The position numbers and the translations under genes were made by a program. The notes under the pieces are model-generated. The model was not told where the DNA came from and searched no databases. It saw only the letters and a program-made list of their open reading frames with translations. From Phragmites australis (lineage: Eukaryota; Streptophyta; Magnoliopsida; Poales; Poaceae), in assembly GCF_958298935.1 (NCBI RefSeq), contig NC_084940.1, positions 21,757,146 through 21,821,145 on the forward strand: a stretch of 64,000 bases of DNA. Reading direction: 5' to 3'. Positions 1 to 11,065 of the stretch are shown here, one piece after another. The number at the start of each line of letters is the position of its first letter. Within the stretch, counting starts at the first letter, position 1.

Positions 1-2390
1 TTCGTGAAAATAATAGAACCACTCAACTCATCAAGCATGTCGTCTAGCCTAGGAATAGGGTGACGATACCTTATTGTGATATTATTAATGGCTCTACAAT
101 TAACACACATGCGCCATGTACCATCTTTCTTAGGAACCAAAAGAACAGGAACAGCACAAGGACTAAGGCTCTCTCGTACGTACCCACGGTCCAAAAGGTC
201 TTGGACTTGTCGTTGAATTTCCTTAGTCTCCTCCGGATTGGTCCTATATGCAGTGCGGTTTGGCAAAGTCGCTCCCAGGATCAAATCTATTTGGTGCTCT
301 ATCCCTCTCAATGGTGGCAGCCCTGGGGGTATCTCAGCTGGAAAGACATCCTTATACTCCTGCAAAAGATTAGTGACAGCAGCAGGCAAAAAGCTAGGTA
401 TATCATCAATTGAAAATAAAACCTCTTTGCATACCAAAGCATAGCACAAAATATCATTATCTTGAATTTTAGCAAGGTCAGATTTAGTAGCAAGCAAAAC
501 ACCACCCTTTAACTTAATGCCTTCGGACTTAGGTGTGTTCTTCTCTTTCTTAGGTGGGAAAATAGATTGAGCTACTTGCTGATTTTCAGATTCCAAAACA
601 CGTTCTTTCTTTTCTTTTTCAGCTAGCGCTTTATCACATTGCACAATTTCAGCAGGTGTCAAAGGAAGCAAAGAGATTTTCTTTCCCTTGTGCATGAGAG
701 AGTATTTATTACTTCTACCATGGTGTGTAGCATCGGTATCAAATTCCCAAGGACGGCCTAACAAAAGTGAACATGCTTGCATAGGCACTACATCAAAATC
801 AACATAGTCATGGTAGGAACCAATAGAAAAATGCACTCTCACAGATTGTGTTACCTTAACCTTACCGCTGTTATTGAACCACTGAATGTAGTATGGATGA
901 GGATGTGCACGTGTTGGCAAGGAAAGATTCTTCACAAGATCGGAGCTCAAGAGGTTGTTGCAACTCCCGCCATCAATTATGGTATGAACACGTGCATCTT
1001 TGACAATGAGGAATGTCTGGAACAGATTATGGCATTGTAGCTGCTCCGCTTGCCCCATTTGAGAACTCAAAACTCGCTTCACAATGAAGGTGCGTGCTGC
1101 ATAACTCTCCGTGGCAGCGGTACCACTAATCTCCTCCCCCTCACTATCCATGTCATGATCGGCTGCAAGATTAGCTTCAAATGCATATTCTTCCTCGACA
1201 TCACTATGACTAACATATCCACCATCTGCTGTTGCGGAGTATGCTCGCTGGCTTGGGCAATCCTTCATGACATGGCCAATACCTTGGCAGCGACGGCACA
1301 CAATGCCCGTTGTACGACCCGTGTTAGCTGCACCTGAAGAAGAGCTTGGCATTGGATCCTGCAAAACAGTAGATTTGCTCACCTCACGTGATGGTTGTGG
1401 TGCTCCTGCTAAACGCGCCCAAGTGTTGGAGGAGGGGGCAGCAGATCATGTAGATGTAGAAGGGAATGTTGTTGCTTGTCCCGGTGGTACTCGTGAAGTA
1501 GATGTACTCCCAAAATTGTTCTGCAATTTCTGCACCTGTTGTCGACCCTGCAGTTCTTTTTCTGCCAAGATAGCAAAATGGAATAACCTATTGGTAGTAT
1601 TGTAATCCTTATAATCAACAAGGTCCTGAATTTCACGTCTCAACCCGGAGTAAAAACGAATCATGGTATCCTCATCATCCTCTTGTATACTACAACGAAG
1701 CATAGCAATTTGAAGCTCTTGATAGTAATCATGCATAGATTTAGAACCTTGATTTAAGCGCTGCAATTTCTTTTTCAATTCACGTGTATAATCAGGAGGA
1801 ATAAATCTATTGCGCATGGCATGCTTTAGTCTAGGCCATGATTCAGGTTCTAAGCCACTAGAAACTAAACCATTCCACCAAATAATAGCATAATTCATGA
1901 ACTCACAAATGGCTAGTCTAACTCTATGCATTTCAGGAACCATATGAGAACTATACTTTTGATCAACCGTCATTTCCTAATTCAAATAAGCATCAGCATC
2001 ATATGCACCATCAAAATGAGGCATTGAAAACTTAATCTTAGAATAAGGATCATCGCGACTGTTGAGATTAACATTATTACCTCCATTACCTTGACGACGT
2101 TGTTGTTGGTCACGACGTAATTGTTCAGCACGAGGACGTTGCTCAGCACACGCATCTTGCCCAACAAAAACCTCACCATCTTCTTGGTCACCATTATTAG
2201 TATCATCATCATGTGAATGTTCATCATCCTGTGGTGGCTGTCGCAACTCAAGGTCGTTGACTCGCGTGACGAGGTTAGCAATGCTTGTTCTAATGTCTGT
2301 CAATAGTCTAGTATGATCCTGCAAGGCTTTGTTGAGTTCTTCCTTGGACACACAATCCTTAAAATCCGACGGAGAGCCATCACCTGACAT
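1..2390 (-). pseudogene. G1 gag-protease-RT polyprotein, two in-frame stops
   Basis: The ATG at 2388-2390 opens a frame that continues to the window edge, broken only by TAG at 1974-1976 and TGA at 1446-1448. I read every codon from 1445 to 3 and found no other stop. In order it contains an acidic gag N-terminus, a capsid-type domain (YAIIWWNGL, about 1,870-1,890), a CCHC knuckle (CRRCQGIGHVMKDC, about 1,255-1,300), an aspartic protease with IIDGGSCNN (about 955-980; Gly in place of the usual Ser or Thr after the catalytic Asp), the HHGRSN linker and the RT fingers (PKKDGTWRMCVNCRAIN, about 90-140). It would supply virion structure and replication enzymes of the element. It is a pseudogene unless the stops are read through; the TAG is at the same codon as in the neighbouring copy G2. 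Confidence 0.88.
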
Positions 2391-3614
2391 GGTTAGTAGA
2401 AAATAAAGGACAACACAATATTATCCCTATCAACTACTAGGTGGTGGAAGGTGGAATCACACACACTCAAGCGTCTTACCACGCTCTTGCAAATGTTCTT
2501 ACCAACACAGCAAGGAGGAACAACCGGTGACAAGTCTGGAAGCGTGGGATGATTGCAAGAGTGAACCTGTTCGGATCAAAGAAGCTGGAGCTTGGAAAGG
2601 CACAATATGGTAGCAAGGATTAGCAATAACTGTAATCAGATGAGCAAAGCTAAATAAGTGTCCAAAGTATGAATCACAGTTGCTGGTCTATCACGTATCC
2701 CTAGTCCTAGCACAACAGCTGAAACAAAGCTAAAAAGGATGATCAGAGAAAGACATAGCAAATAGCACAATAATTTGGGTGTTCTCTATGTGCTCCTCTT
2801 TTTTGTCTTTTAGCACTAGTAGGAATAACGAAATTTTTTTTTCGTATTTTTCTGATATTTTTTTCTGAACTAGGAGCACACAAGAAACAACCACAGAAAT
2901 TTTCAGCTCAAACGGATGCAAGATGTGGCCTATAGAAAATCAAGCACGTTCTCTAAAAAGCGTGCGGAAACTTCGCGGCTCGAATACTCAATCTTCCGAG
3001 CCGAATTTGGGAAAATAATTTCGGCAGAACTTGACAAGGTGGGGAGCAACGGATGTAACTTTTTCTGTAGATGTTCGTGAAAATTTTTTTTGCCTGATTC
3101 CGAGTCCGTATGAGAAAGTTATGGCCGTTTTACTAAACCCCTGTCGAGTTAGGGTTTTTTTCAAAGCACCTCTTGCAGAAATTGACCTCTTGCAAGCAAT
3201 AGGATCGCGAGATGAACAAGGAGGGCAGCGGTGGCAGGGCAATTGATACAAGGCGGCTTGCGACCTATCTAGGGTTGACGTGGCGGAAAGTAATACAAGG
3301 CGGCTCGCGGTGGCAAATCGAGTAATGTGGTGGCTCGACTTGTTGGTGGGGATGGTGGCGATGGGATAACGGCGTGATCAAAACAGCACGGAGCGTTGAC
3401 TAAAGACCAAGAACACGACTCTAAAACCAGCAACAAGACTCGACCACGGACACAAACTCAACAACGCGCAACTGAAAACAAAAATTGCAAAGGCACAAAG
3501 GGTTCTAGGGCAGCGGAAATTGACGGAATTTTTTTGGCTTTTTCTGGACTCTAGGTAATGAAAAACATACTAATCTAAAGGGGAAAAACGAAATTACCTA
3601 ACGGGCAACCTGAA
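2391..3614 (-). other. G1 untranslated leader
   Basis: No gene is seen between the primer site and the gag ATG. The stretch corresponds in position to the leader of G2 (6,601-7,971); both carry a similar block just before gag (about 2,420-2,520 and 6,640-6,720, sharing ACTACTAGGTGGTGG). Short reading frames here have no recognisable domain and are treated as chance. Confidence 0.7.
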
Positions 3615-3626
3615 GCTCTGATACCA
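3615..3626 (-). promoter_or_regulatory. primer-binding site, tRNA-iMet (G1)
   Basis: On the minus strand TGGTATCAGAGC lies two bases after the LTR end CATCA. It matches the 3' end complement of initiator methionine tRNA, the usual primer of plant gypsy and copia elements. Confidence 0.9.
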
Positions 3627-3628
3627 GT

Positions 3629-4371
3629 TGATGAGTAATGTTGGCCTGATCTTCCGATAGGTAGCGATAAGTCGGTAGGTGGAGAACTCGACGTCGATGA
3701 TCCAAAGGCTTCGACCCGAACAGATCGTCTCCCTTACAATCACTACACCACAGCTCCATTGGTAATCAACCGTGTCGCGCGATTGACCTCGCTAAGAAGG
3801 CTCAATCCTTGCAAGCGTACCGAGAACACAAGCAAGAACGTAGAAGATGCAATCTGAAATATTGCAAATAGAATTCAAGCACTCGAAGTCGGGGTTCCAC
3901 AAACACTTGCGGCGGCCTAGTCGGTCCGGAACAAGAGCGAAAATTTCACAATCTGTGTGTAGATCAATATCTAAACAAAACCCAACCCTAATTAAGGCGG
4001 AGGCTACTGTATATAAAAGAATAGGGTCGGCCAAGGACCCCTGGATGCGTCCCTAATGGACTCCAACACGTTACACGGCCCAAAAGATGGTGGCGCAACA
4101 CCCTGACAGATTATGGATGTCCACTTGTTTTGACAATTTCTGTTGACTCAGAAAGAATTTGGACATGGGACCAGTCCCGTTGGAAAGCTTATCTCCTTAG
4201 CTTTCCAACCATGTGTAGAACGTCGAAAACGGAGTCCGTATATGTCCTGAGCGATGATTTTAGTGCAGGCTGGTCCTGGACTCCAAAACGGACTCGAACT
4301 TGATTGGACCTCCACCTTGGCTTGGGTGCCCTTGTTGTTCTTCTCCCGTGTTCTTAAGTAACAATACATCA
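3629..4371 (-). repeat. LTR L1 (3' LTR of G2 and 5' LTR of G1)
   Basis: It is 743 bp, bounded by the inverted pentamer TGATG/CATCA. It aligns by eye with L2 (7,987-8,747) and L3 (12,194-12,960), for example over GGGAGAAG near the 5' end and CGGAAGATC near the 3' end. A body of the same family lies on each side, so one LTR is shared by two units. The pol frame of G2 runs on into this LTR past position 4371. Confidence 0.85.
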
Positions 4372-6600
4372 CAATTATTTAGTAGCATCCTATCCTTATC
4401 AAAATATAAAGGAACACTAAGGAACGAGCTCACCTCATGATTTAGTTGACGTACACGAGCTCGTGTCAATGGACCTATTGTTGGAGGAATACTCGGTGTG
4501 TGTGTATCCGAAAGAGTGATGTCCTTATCAAAAATACATCCACAAACTCCTTCGAAAGGTTAGCAACAGCAGGAGGCAAAGCATAAGATATATTCTCGAG
4601 TGAAATTAAGGCCTCTTTGCATATCAAAGCATAGCATGGTAGCTCATTAGCATAAATTTTAGTATGGTAGCAAGCATAACTCACCCTTTTAGTATAATTC
4701 CATCGGACATAGAAGTTGTTGTTACTTTTTCCTTTTTTGGTGGAAAAACCTTTTCGTCTACTTGCTGATTTTCAGATTCATTCTCAAGTTCTTTTCTCTT
4801 ATTTTTAGCTATCTCTTATTCATATAACACAATTTCATTAGTGGTTAACGGTAGAAAAGTTATTTTCTTTTCTTTATGCCTAAGGGTCTACTTATTACTT
4901 CTACCATGATGTGTTGCATCAGTATCAAACTCCCATGGTCGTCCTAACAAAAGTGAATATGCTTGCATGGGTAGTACATCAAAATCAGCACAATCATGGT
5001 ATAAACCAATAGAAAAATGCACTCTGGCTATTTGCATTACCTTCACCTTACCATTGTTGTTGAACCATTGAATATGATACAGGTGATGATGGTTTCTTAT
5101 CGGCAAGGCAAGCTTCTTGATCATAACTGAACTTACCAAGTTGTTGCAGCTTCCTCCATCAGTAATTACTCGAACACGATAATCCTTGACTATGAGGAAC
5201 ATCTGGAACAAATTGTGGCACTGTAGCTGTTCCGCTTGCTTCATTTGAGTGCTTAACATTCGCTGCACAATGAGTGTCCTATAATTCTCCATATCAGTTG
5301 CACTCAATTCTTCCTCATTGTCGATATCCGTTCGTATTCATCACCTGTATGGTTAGCTGCAAGTGCATATTCATCCTCAGCATCACTAGTAATTACATAC
5401 CCACCATCTTCTATTGCAATGTACATTCGCTAACTTGGGCAATCTTTCATGACATGGCCAATTCCCTTGCATCAGTGGCATACAATTCTGGTCGATCGGC
5501 CTGTAGAAGCAACCAAAGAAGAGCTCTTGGCTGGACCCTGCACACTTACAGATTTGCTTACCTCGGGAGTGTGTGACGGTGTCGAAGGTATTGCTGAATG
5601 CACCCTACTCGAGATGGGGGCAGCAGACCATGTAGCTGAACGTGGGGTTATTTTGACTTGTCTCGGTATTGATTTTGAAGTGGTTGGGCTTCCAAATTTG
5701 CTCTTTGGCCTCTACTGTCGTCCCTGCAATTATTTTTCTGCTAGACATGCAAGTTGGAACAATCTAGGAATACTATTGTATTCTTTGTAATCAACTATGT
5801 CCTTAATTTCACGTCTTAATCCTCCATAAAAGCATGCCATTACAGCCCCTTCATCCTCAATAACATCACAACACAACATACTAATTTGTAGCTCCTGATA
5901 ATATTCTTCTACGGATCTATCACCTTGGTTTAAGCACTAATTCCTTATGCAAATCACGTTTAAAAGAGGGTGGAACAAATCTTTTACGCATAGCAACCTT
6001 TAAAGCATTCCATGTGGTAGGCGCTAATCCATCGATGCATACTCTATTCCACCAGATAATTGCAAATACTTTAAATTCACTAGTGGCTTACCTAACTCTA
6101 TGCACTTCAGAAAGTAAATGAGCATTAAACTTCTGTTCAACCATCATCTCCTAATCTAAATACTTTTCAGCATCATAAGCACCCGCAAAAGATGGTATGG
6201 TAAACATAACCTTAGCAAATGGATCATCATTACCATGTAAGTTATGTTGCTGAAAACTATTACCTCTCATACCTTGAAGGTTGAAGTTTAATTGGTCCCG
6301 TTGTCGTGCATCAAAGGCGTCTTGTTCTTGTCTCAAAATTTCATCATCTGCAACGGACTCCTCTTGCTCATGGTCTGCACCACGAGGATCCACACACCTA
6401 TGGTTTGGTGGCTGATTAACCACTCGATCAAAGCATGTATGAAGCATGGCAATACTATCATTAATTCACTGCAATGTAGTGTTTATCTCCGCAAGCTTCT
6501 TATCGATGTCGTCATTGATTGCTTGTCCATGATCATTTAACACCATTGTGAGTTCTTCCCTCAAAATGCACTCCTGTGCATCGGATGCTTCTCCTACCAT
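4260..6600 (-). pseudogene. G2 gag-protease fused to pol C-terminal tail
   Basis: gag begins at the ATG at 6598-6600. The capsid region around 6,000-6,170 has the same WWN motif as G1 but carries several stops and frame breaks. The first, TAG after KYLD at about 6,150, is at the same codon as in G1. The protease is readable at 5,307-4,888 with ITDGGSCNN. After a CYALICKEAL block (about 4,600-4,640) the frame ends near 4,530 and resumes as the pol tail with GPLTRARVRQLNHEVSSF (about 4,410-4,470), which continues into the LTR. It encodes no polymerase or integrase. The deletion probably arose by recombination within the element; that is inference. Confidence 0.82.
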
Positions 6601-7971
6601 AGTTAGTTGAAGATAGAAAATAACAAAAGATAAATTATCCCTATCGACTACTAGGTGGTGGGGGTGGAGTCACACACTCTCAAGCGTCTTACCACGTTCT
6701 TGCAAGTGTTCTTACCAATCACCGCAGTTGGCACAACCGGTGGCTGGTTCGTGATACCTTATGAGGTGCGAGTGAGGTAGTTCAAGGGGAGAAACTGTTC
6801 TGATCGAGAGAAGGTGTACCTTGGACAGGCAGTATTTAGTAGCAACAAATAGCAATAATTGAAATTAGACTAGCAAAGCTGAATAAAAGTCCACAGTACT
6901 CGTCACACTTGCTGGCTCGAACACAATCCTAAAACTAGCTCAAGCAAGCCAAAAACTATAACAGACACAAGCACAATGGAACAAAATTCGCAATGCAAAT
7001 TGATTCTCTTTTTTTTAATTCTCTCTCTTTTTTTCACTTTTTGCTTCCTCTTTTTTGCACTTTTTTCTTCTTGCTTGCTTTTCTTTTCTTTTTTTCTTTT
7101 TTTTTGCAAATGTAACACAAACTCAAAAACTATTCTACTGCCTTTTCTAAGGCTACTGAGGTATGTGGGTCACAAACTTTTTTCCAGAGAGCAGGGGTAT
7201 AAAGTTAATAAAAGATACTCTCTCTCTCTCTATAAACTTTGGCTACCTCTATTTCGGCTGTGGTGGTTGGATCCGAGAAGGTGGGCGATTCCGACTAGGT
7301 GGTTGGAGTGACTAGTCGGCACCCTGAGTGGGTGGTTGGAGTACCTGGTCGGACCCCGAGTGGGTGGCTGGAATGACTGGTGGGGACCCGAGGGGGTGAT
7401 CTGAGTGACTGGTCGGGCCCCAAGCAGATGGTCAGAGTGACTGGTCGGGACCCCGAGTGTGTGGTCGAAGTGTCTGGTCGGAACCCGAATGGGTGGTCAG
7501 AACGACTAGTGATCGATCCCGAGTAGAAGGTCGAAGCGACTAGTGGTCGATCTCGAGTAGATGGTCAACTCGACTAGTGGTCAAACTCTAGTAGATGGTT
7601 AAAGTGACTAGTGGTTGAAGGCAACTTGATGGTCGACTCGACTAGTGGTTAAACTTGAGTTGATGGTTTACTTGACTAGAGACACAATCTCGACTATTGC
7701 AGATAAGGGCAGGTCGAGATACACAACAACTAAAAAACAAAACTTGACACTACAAACTAGATCACGATGACTCGACTAGCAACAAAGACACCAACGATTT
7801 ATTCAAACTCAACAACGCGAATACTAAAAACAAAATTGCGAAGGCACAAAGTGGTTTGGACAGCAGAAAAAACTAAGATCTAAATAATTTTGTGGGGCAA
7901 TTTTCTGGAGTCTAGGTAATGGAAAACGGCAAAATAAAGGGGATAACTGAGATTACCTAACGGGCAATCAA
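6601..7971 (-). other. G2 untranslated leader with T-rich stretch
   Basis: There is no coding domain. The segment 6,995-7,110 is strongly T-rich on the plus strand and yields low-complexity reading frames on both strands. Its right part is the minisatellite listed separately. Confidence 0.65.
7285..7680. repeat. minisatellite in G2 leader, unit about 32 bp
   Basis: About eleven degenerate direct copies of a unit built around GTGACTGGTCGGGACCCCGA and GTGGGTGGTC. The copies at the right end decay to a variant with GACTAGTGGTCGA and GTAGATGGTC. G1 has only a weak trace of this at the matching place (around 3,300), so the array expanded in the G2 lineage or was lost from G1. Confidence 0.8.
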
Positions 7972-7984
7972 GGCTCTGATACCA
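7972..7984 (-). promoter_or_regulatory. primer-binding site, tRNA-iMet (G2)
   Basis: The minus-strand TGGTATCAGAGCC is a 13-base match to the complement of the initiator-Met tRNA 3' end, two bases inside the LTR end. Confidence 0.92.
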
Positions 7985-7986
7985 CT

Positions 7987-8747
7987 TGATGCGCATTTGC
8001 CTGATCTTCCGAAAGTTAATATGATAAGTCAATTGGTGGAGTTTCGACGTTGATGATCCAAAGGCTCCGACAAACAGATCGAGAACCCTTGAAACACTAC
8101 ACCACTACTCCGTGGTTATCAACCATGCCAAGAAGTGGTTAACCTTGCTAAGAAGGCTTTTCCTGCAAATGAATCGAGAACACAAGAAAAAACAGGTAGA
8201 TGCAATCTGAATATTGCTAATTACCAATGAAGTACTCGAGTTGGGGTTCAACAAACCGATAAATAGCAAAACAATCTAAAACAGAATAATCTAAGATCAA
8301 CCCGAGCCTAAACTATGAGCGCTATTGTTTTTATATAGAGGGACGTGAGGAGGTCTACTTAGGGTTATGCAACCATGGAAAGAGGCGTACAAAACCTGGA
8401 CTCTGACCCCGACACGATTACAAAACCCAACTAGGTCCAAAACAGTGGTGTATCACCTTATTTCTTTGTCTCTGACTAAATTATAAGGAATATTTTGTCA
8501 AGCTTATATCCATTGGAAAGGGCTCATCGTAAGCTTTTCAGAATGTCCAAGATTGGATAAAACAAACTTCTTATGAGAGAGTTATGCCCATTTTACTGAG
8601 GTGCTATCCTGCGACTCCACCATGACCACGACTTCGACCATGACCACGACTAGAGCTCAGCCTCGAGTCCGAGTAGACTTGACCTTCGAGGGGTGACCTC
8701 CAGGTAAGGTTGTGGTGTTTCTCCCATGTTTAAGCAATAAATCATCA
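7987..8747 (-). repeat. LTR L2 (5' LTR of G2)
   Basis: It is 761 bp with ends TGATG/CATCA. It resembles L3 (12,194-12,960, plus strand) closely and L1 more distantly. Confidence 0.87.
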
Positions 8748-8896
8748 CAAGAATTTAGTAGGAATCCATCCAAGAAAGCATGAACAACGAGAAACAAGTT
8801 CACCTGGTAGTCTAATTGTCATGCACGTGCTCTTGTAATTGGACTTGTATGATTTGAGGATTATTGGCAGTATTGATCGTATTTGAAGGAGTCATG
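8748..8896 (-). pseudogene. pol C-terminal remnant upstream of L2
   Basis: On the minus strand this stretch runs into L2 as the 3' end of another unit of the same family. It aligns by eye with 12,038-12,193 and more loosely with the GPLTRARVRQ pol tail of G2. It shows that L2 once closed a further unit, so the array had at least three. The right border, against the copia remnant, is uncertain and lies somewhere between 8,896 and 8,985. Confidence 0.65.
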
Positions 8897-9525
8897 GGCT
8901 CATCATCAACTGATGAAAGTTTCACCATCCTCTCATCCAAGAGAAGCTCTTCCTCAAGGTCATCTTCACACAAGTCGTCTCGTAAGCCATCTAACAAGTG
9001 CCTTATGGCCAAAGGTATGGATAGCGATGTAAGTGATGATGAATCCTATTAGAATACTCCTTCCTATGATGAACTCCTTCATTTTGATCAATGAGCAACA
9101 AAGGGCCCTTAAAAAACAATCTAATGAGCTTAAGAAATTCAATGCACTTAATGATATTTTTGCTACCTTTGTTTCTAATTATGAACAATTATTTTGCAAA
9201 TTCAATTTGCTAAACAAGGAGCATGAAGAGCTTAAGGCTAAATTTGAGTGCATTGAATCTCAAACTAAGGTCCCTTTTAAGTAGTCTACCTCTCTAAGGT
9301 AGATGCTTCCACTTCTTGTGATAATTTATATGCTTTATCTAGCTCACTCCTTTGCAAAGAGATTTGTGTTGAGAATGTTCTTGTAGAACAATTTAATGAA
9401 CTCATTGCACAAGAGAATGATGATCTCAAGCAAGAAGTGGAGAAGCTCAAGGAGGAGAGATTGAAGGGCAAAGGACATGTCCAACCTCCTCAAAATAACC
9501 GTGCTTTCATGGTGAATCTTACAAT
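8897..9525 (+). pseudogene. C2 gag fragment (serine-rich and coiled-coil region)
   Basis: Starting in a serine-rich run, the plus strand reads KCLMAKG at about 8,990-9,010 and an acidic SDVSDDESY before a stop. After a frame change it continues as a charged heptad-rich stretch (NEQQRALKKQ to KAKFECIE, 9,078-9,262). A further frame change leads to LKQEVEKLKEERLKGKGH (9,424-9,480). This matches the region of grass copia gag proteins just around and after the zinc knuckle. The capsid part and the knuckle itself are missing. It is broken by at least two frameshifts and several stops and is not expressed as such. Confidence 0.7.
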
Positions 9526-9946
9526 TGGTATCATTACAATTGGCATCTTTTTTTATTGGATCATGATTTGTGAAGCTCTCTCCCATGTGCTCTAATGTTC
9601 TTCCTTTGAGTTCAACATGTGCAAATAGTCCTTTTTGAGAGATTGTTGATAAATGGGGAGAAGTTTGATGACCAAAGCAAGGAATGCAAGATGAACAAAG
9701 GTGGGGATATTGTAGAAAGTGCAAGATACATGAATGTTAGCAAAGGGGGAGAAGCTCTTGCTTAGGTCAATCAAGGGAGATAGCGGCATTGGAGAAAGAG
9801 GGAGCCACCACAAAGGGGGACTAAATGGTAAGAACACGCATCCAAGCAATGTGCTAAGATCTTGTGCTCGTTTATGATTTTTAAAATTGGCATTGACATC
9901 ATTTATTTATTTTTCACCTGCTTTGATTGTGTTGTCATCAATCACC
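9526..9946 (+). other. C2 region between gag remnant and polypurine tract
   Basis: No pol domain is seen. Short purine clusters (AAAGGGGGAG near 9,750 and AAAGGGGGACT near 9,820) resemble the polypurine tract and may be duplicated tract sequence. Confidence 0.5.
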
Positions 9947-9959
9947 AAAAAGGGGGAGA
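9947..9959 (+). promoter_or_regulatory. polypurine tract of C2
   Basis: AAAAAGGGGGAGA lies directly before the LTR start TGTAG. It is the plus-strand primer of reverse transcription. Confidence 0.88.
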
Positions 9960-9960
9960 T

Positions 9961-11065
9961 TGTAGCGAAAATGGCCCTATAGTTCATGACAGTGATTTTG
10001 GTGATTAATGACAACATAGTCAATGGGACTAACATGTTTGCCAAGTATATACTTTAGTAGGTCTCATGGATGCAACAAAAGAGAAGTCACCAAAGTCGAA
10101 ATAAAGAGAGGAATGAATTGGACTTGTTCTATGAATTTTGATGTGATCAAATGGGATGGATTTCTATGTAATCTTATCGAGCTCTTCACAAGCTTTCCAT
10201 AGAGCCCAAGATCATCAAAATTAGAGTTCGGAGTGAAAAGTTATACCCAAAATATATAATGTTGTTCGGCTGTCCAGAGAAACCCATATACACTTCAGAA
10301 AACATCCAAGCCACCAAAGTGCTTAAAGTGATCATCCAAGGCAAATTAAGCACAACATTAGAGGGTGATTAGTGCTTATAAGCCTAGAGAGTGTATTTCT
10401 AGATGATTGCTTCCTAGAGAGTGGATCAAGGAGTGATCCAAGCTTGTATCTCTTGGTACGCCAGCATCTTGGAGTCTTGGTGACTCGCCGGCAACTTGAG
10501 CCAGAGTTGCTTAAGCTTGTTGACCCTCTGACTTCAATCTTGTTGACCCTCTGACTTGGTGTGGAGCGGTGACGAGAACCGTGTACGGGGACGTGGAGAC
10601 CCTTGCCTTGGTGGCTTAAGCTCCGAAGTGATCACGGCGGTAAGGAACTCGAAGAGAGGCTAGTTGTGAGACCTTGCCTTGGTTGCTTTTATGCTCCTTT
10701 GGGTGGAGGCCTTGCCTTTGTGACTTGGTGGCTCAAGAGCCGTGACCGGGTGGCAACCAAGAGCATATCCTTGTGAAGCTCCAACATGGACTAGGGGTGG
10801 CATTCATGCCATAGATACCATGGAAAAAAAATCCTTGTGCTGAGTTTGCTTTTTCTACCTTATTTACGTTTCCCCATTTACTTACTTGCAATTTACCTTC
10901 TTAGATAGGTTGCAAGCGCTTTAATTGGTAGAGTAGACACACTAGATAAACCTAGAGCACATTTAGATAGAAATTGATATATGTTTATCTTGTATTGATT
11001 TTGGAGCCGGAATAATTCTAAGTGTCCAAATTCACCCCCGACTTAGGACGTCACCGATCCCTACA
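9961..11065 (+). repeat. 3' LTR of copia remnant C2
   Basis: It is 1,105 bp, bounded by the perfect inverted pentamer TGTAG/CTACA. It is followed at once by gypsy RT coding sequence (G3), so the element once inserted into G3. The expected 5-bp duplication GTGGG is visible only on the right because the left end is lost. Confidence 0.85.

Larger units (their letters stand above)
1..4371 (-). mobile_element. Ty3/gypsy LTR retrotransposon G1 (5' part, leaves left edge)
   Basis: Read on the minus strand, the order is LTR, initiator-Met primer site, a leader of about 1.2 kb, gag, zinc knuckle, protease and the start of reverse transcriptase. The rest lies beyond position 1. Its 5' LTR also serves as the 3' LTR of the next unit to the right. 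The order protease then RT directly after a zinc-knuckle gag is that of Ty3/gypsy. The lineage within gypsy was not assigned. Confidence 0.9.
3629..8747 (-). mobile_element. Ty3/gypsy element G2, internally deleted
   Basis: LTR L2, primer site, leader, gag and protease are followed by the region just before RT. Near 4,530 the sequence jumps to the C-terminal pol tail, then to LTR L1. Reverse transcriptase, RNase H and integrase are missing, so it is non-autonomous. It belongs to the same family as G1, judged from the matching protease (DGGSCNN), the HHGRSN linker, the primer site and the LTR ends. Confidence 0.87.
8897..11065 (+). mobile_element. Ty1/copia remnant C2 (gag piece and 3' LTR)
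   Basis: It retains the middle of a copia gag, a 3' untranslated part, a polypurine tract and a complete 3' LTR. The 5' LTR, protease, integrase, RT and RNase H are absent. The KCLMAKG motif, the acidic-serine stretch and the long coiled coil are of the same type as in C1 (24.6-35 kb), but the LTR sequence differs, so C2 is a related but distinct family. Confidence 0.75.

Noticed and set aside
308..505. Minus-strand 65-codon ORF
   Set aside because: It is out of frame with the protease-RT polyprotein, which reads without stops through the same bases.
6976..7311. 111-codon frame rich in Phe and Leu
   Set aside because: It stems from a T-rich run in the G2 leader; the minus-strand frame there is equally low-complexity Lys-rich.
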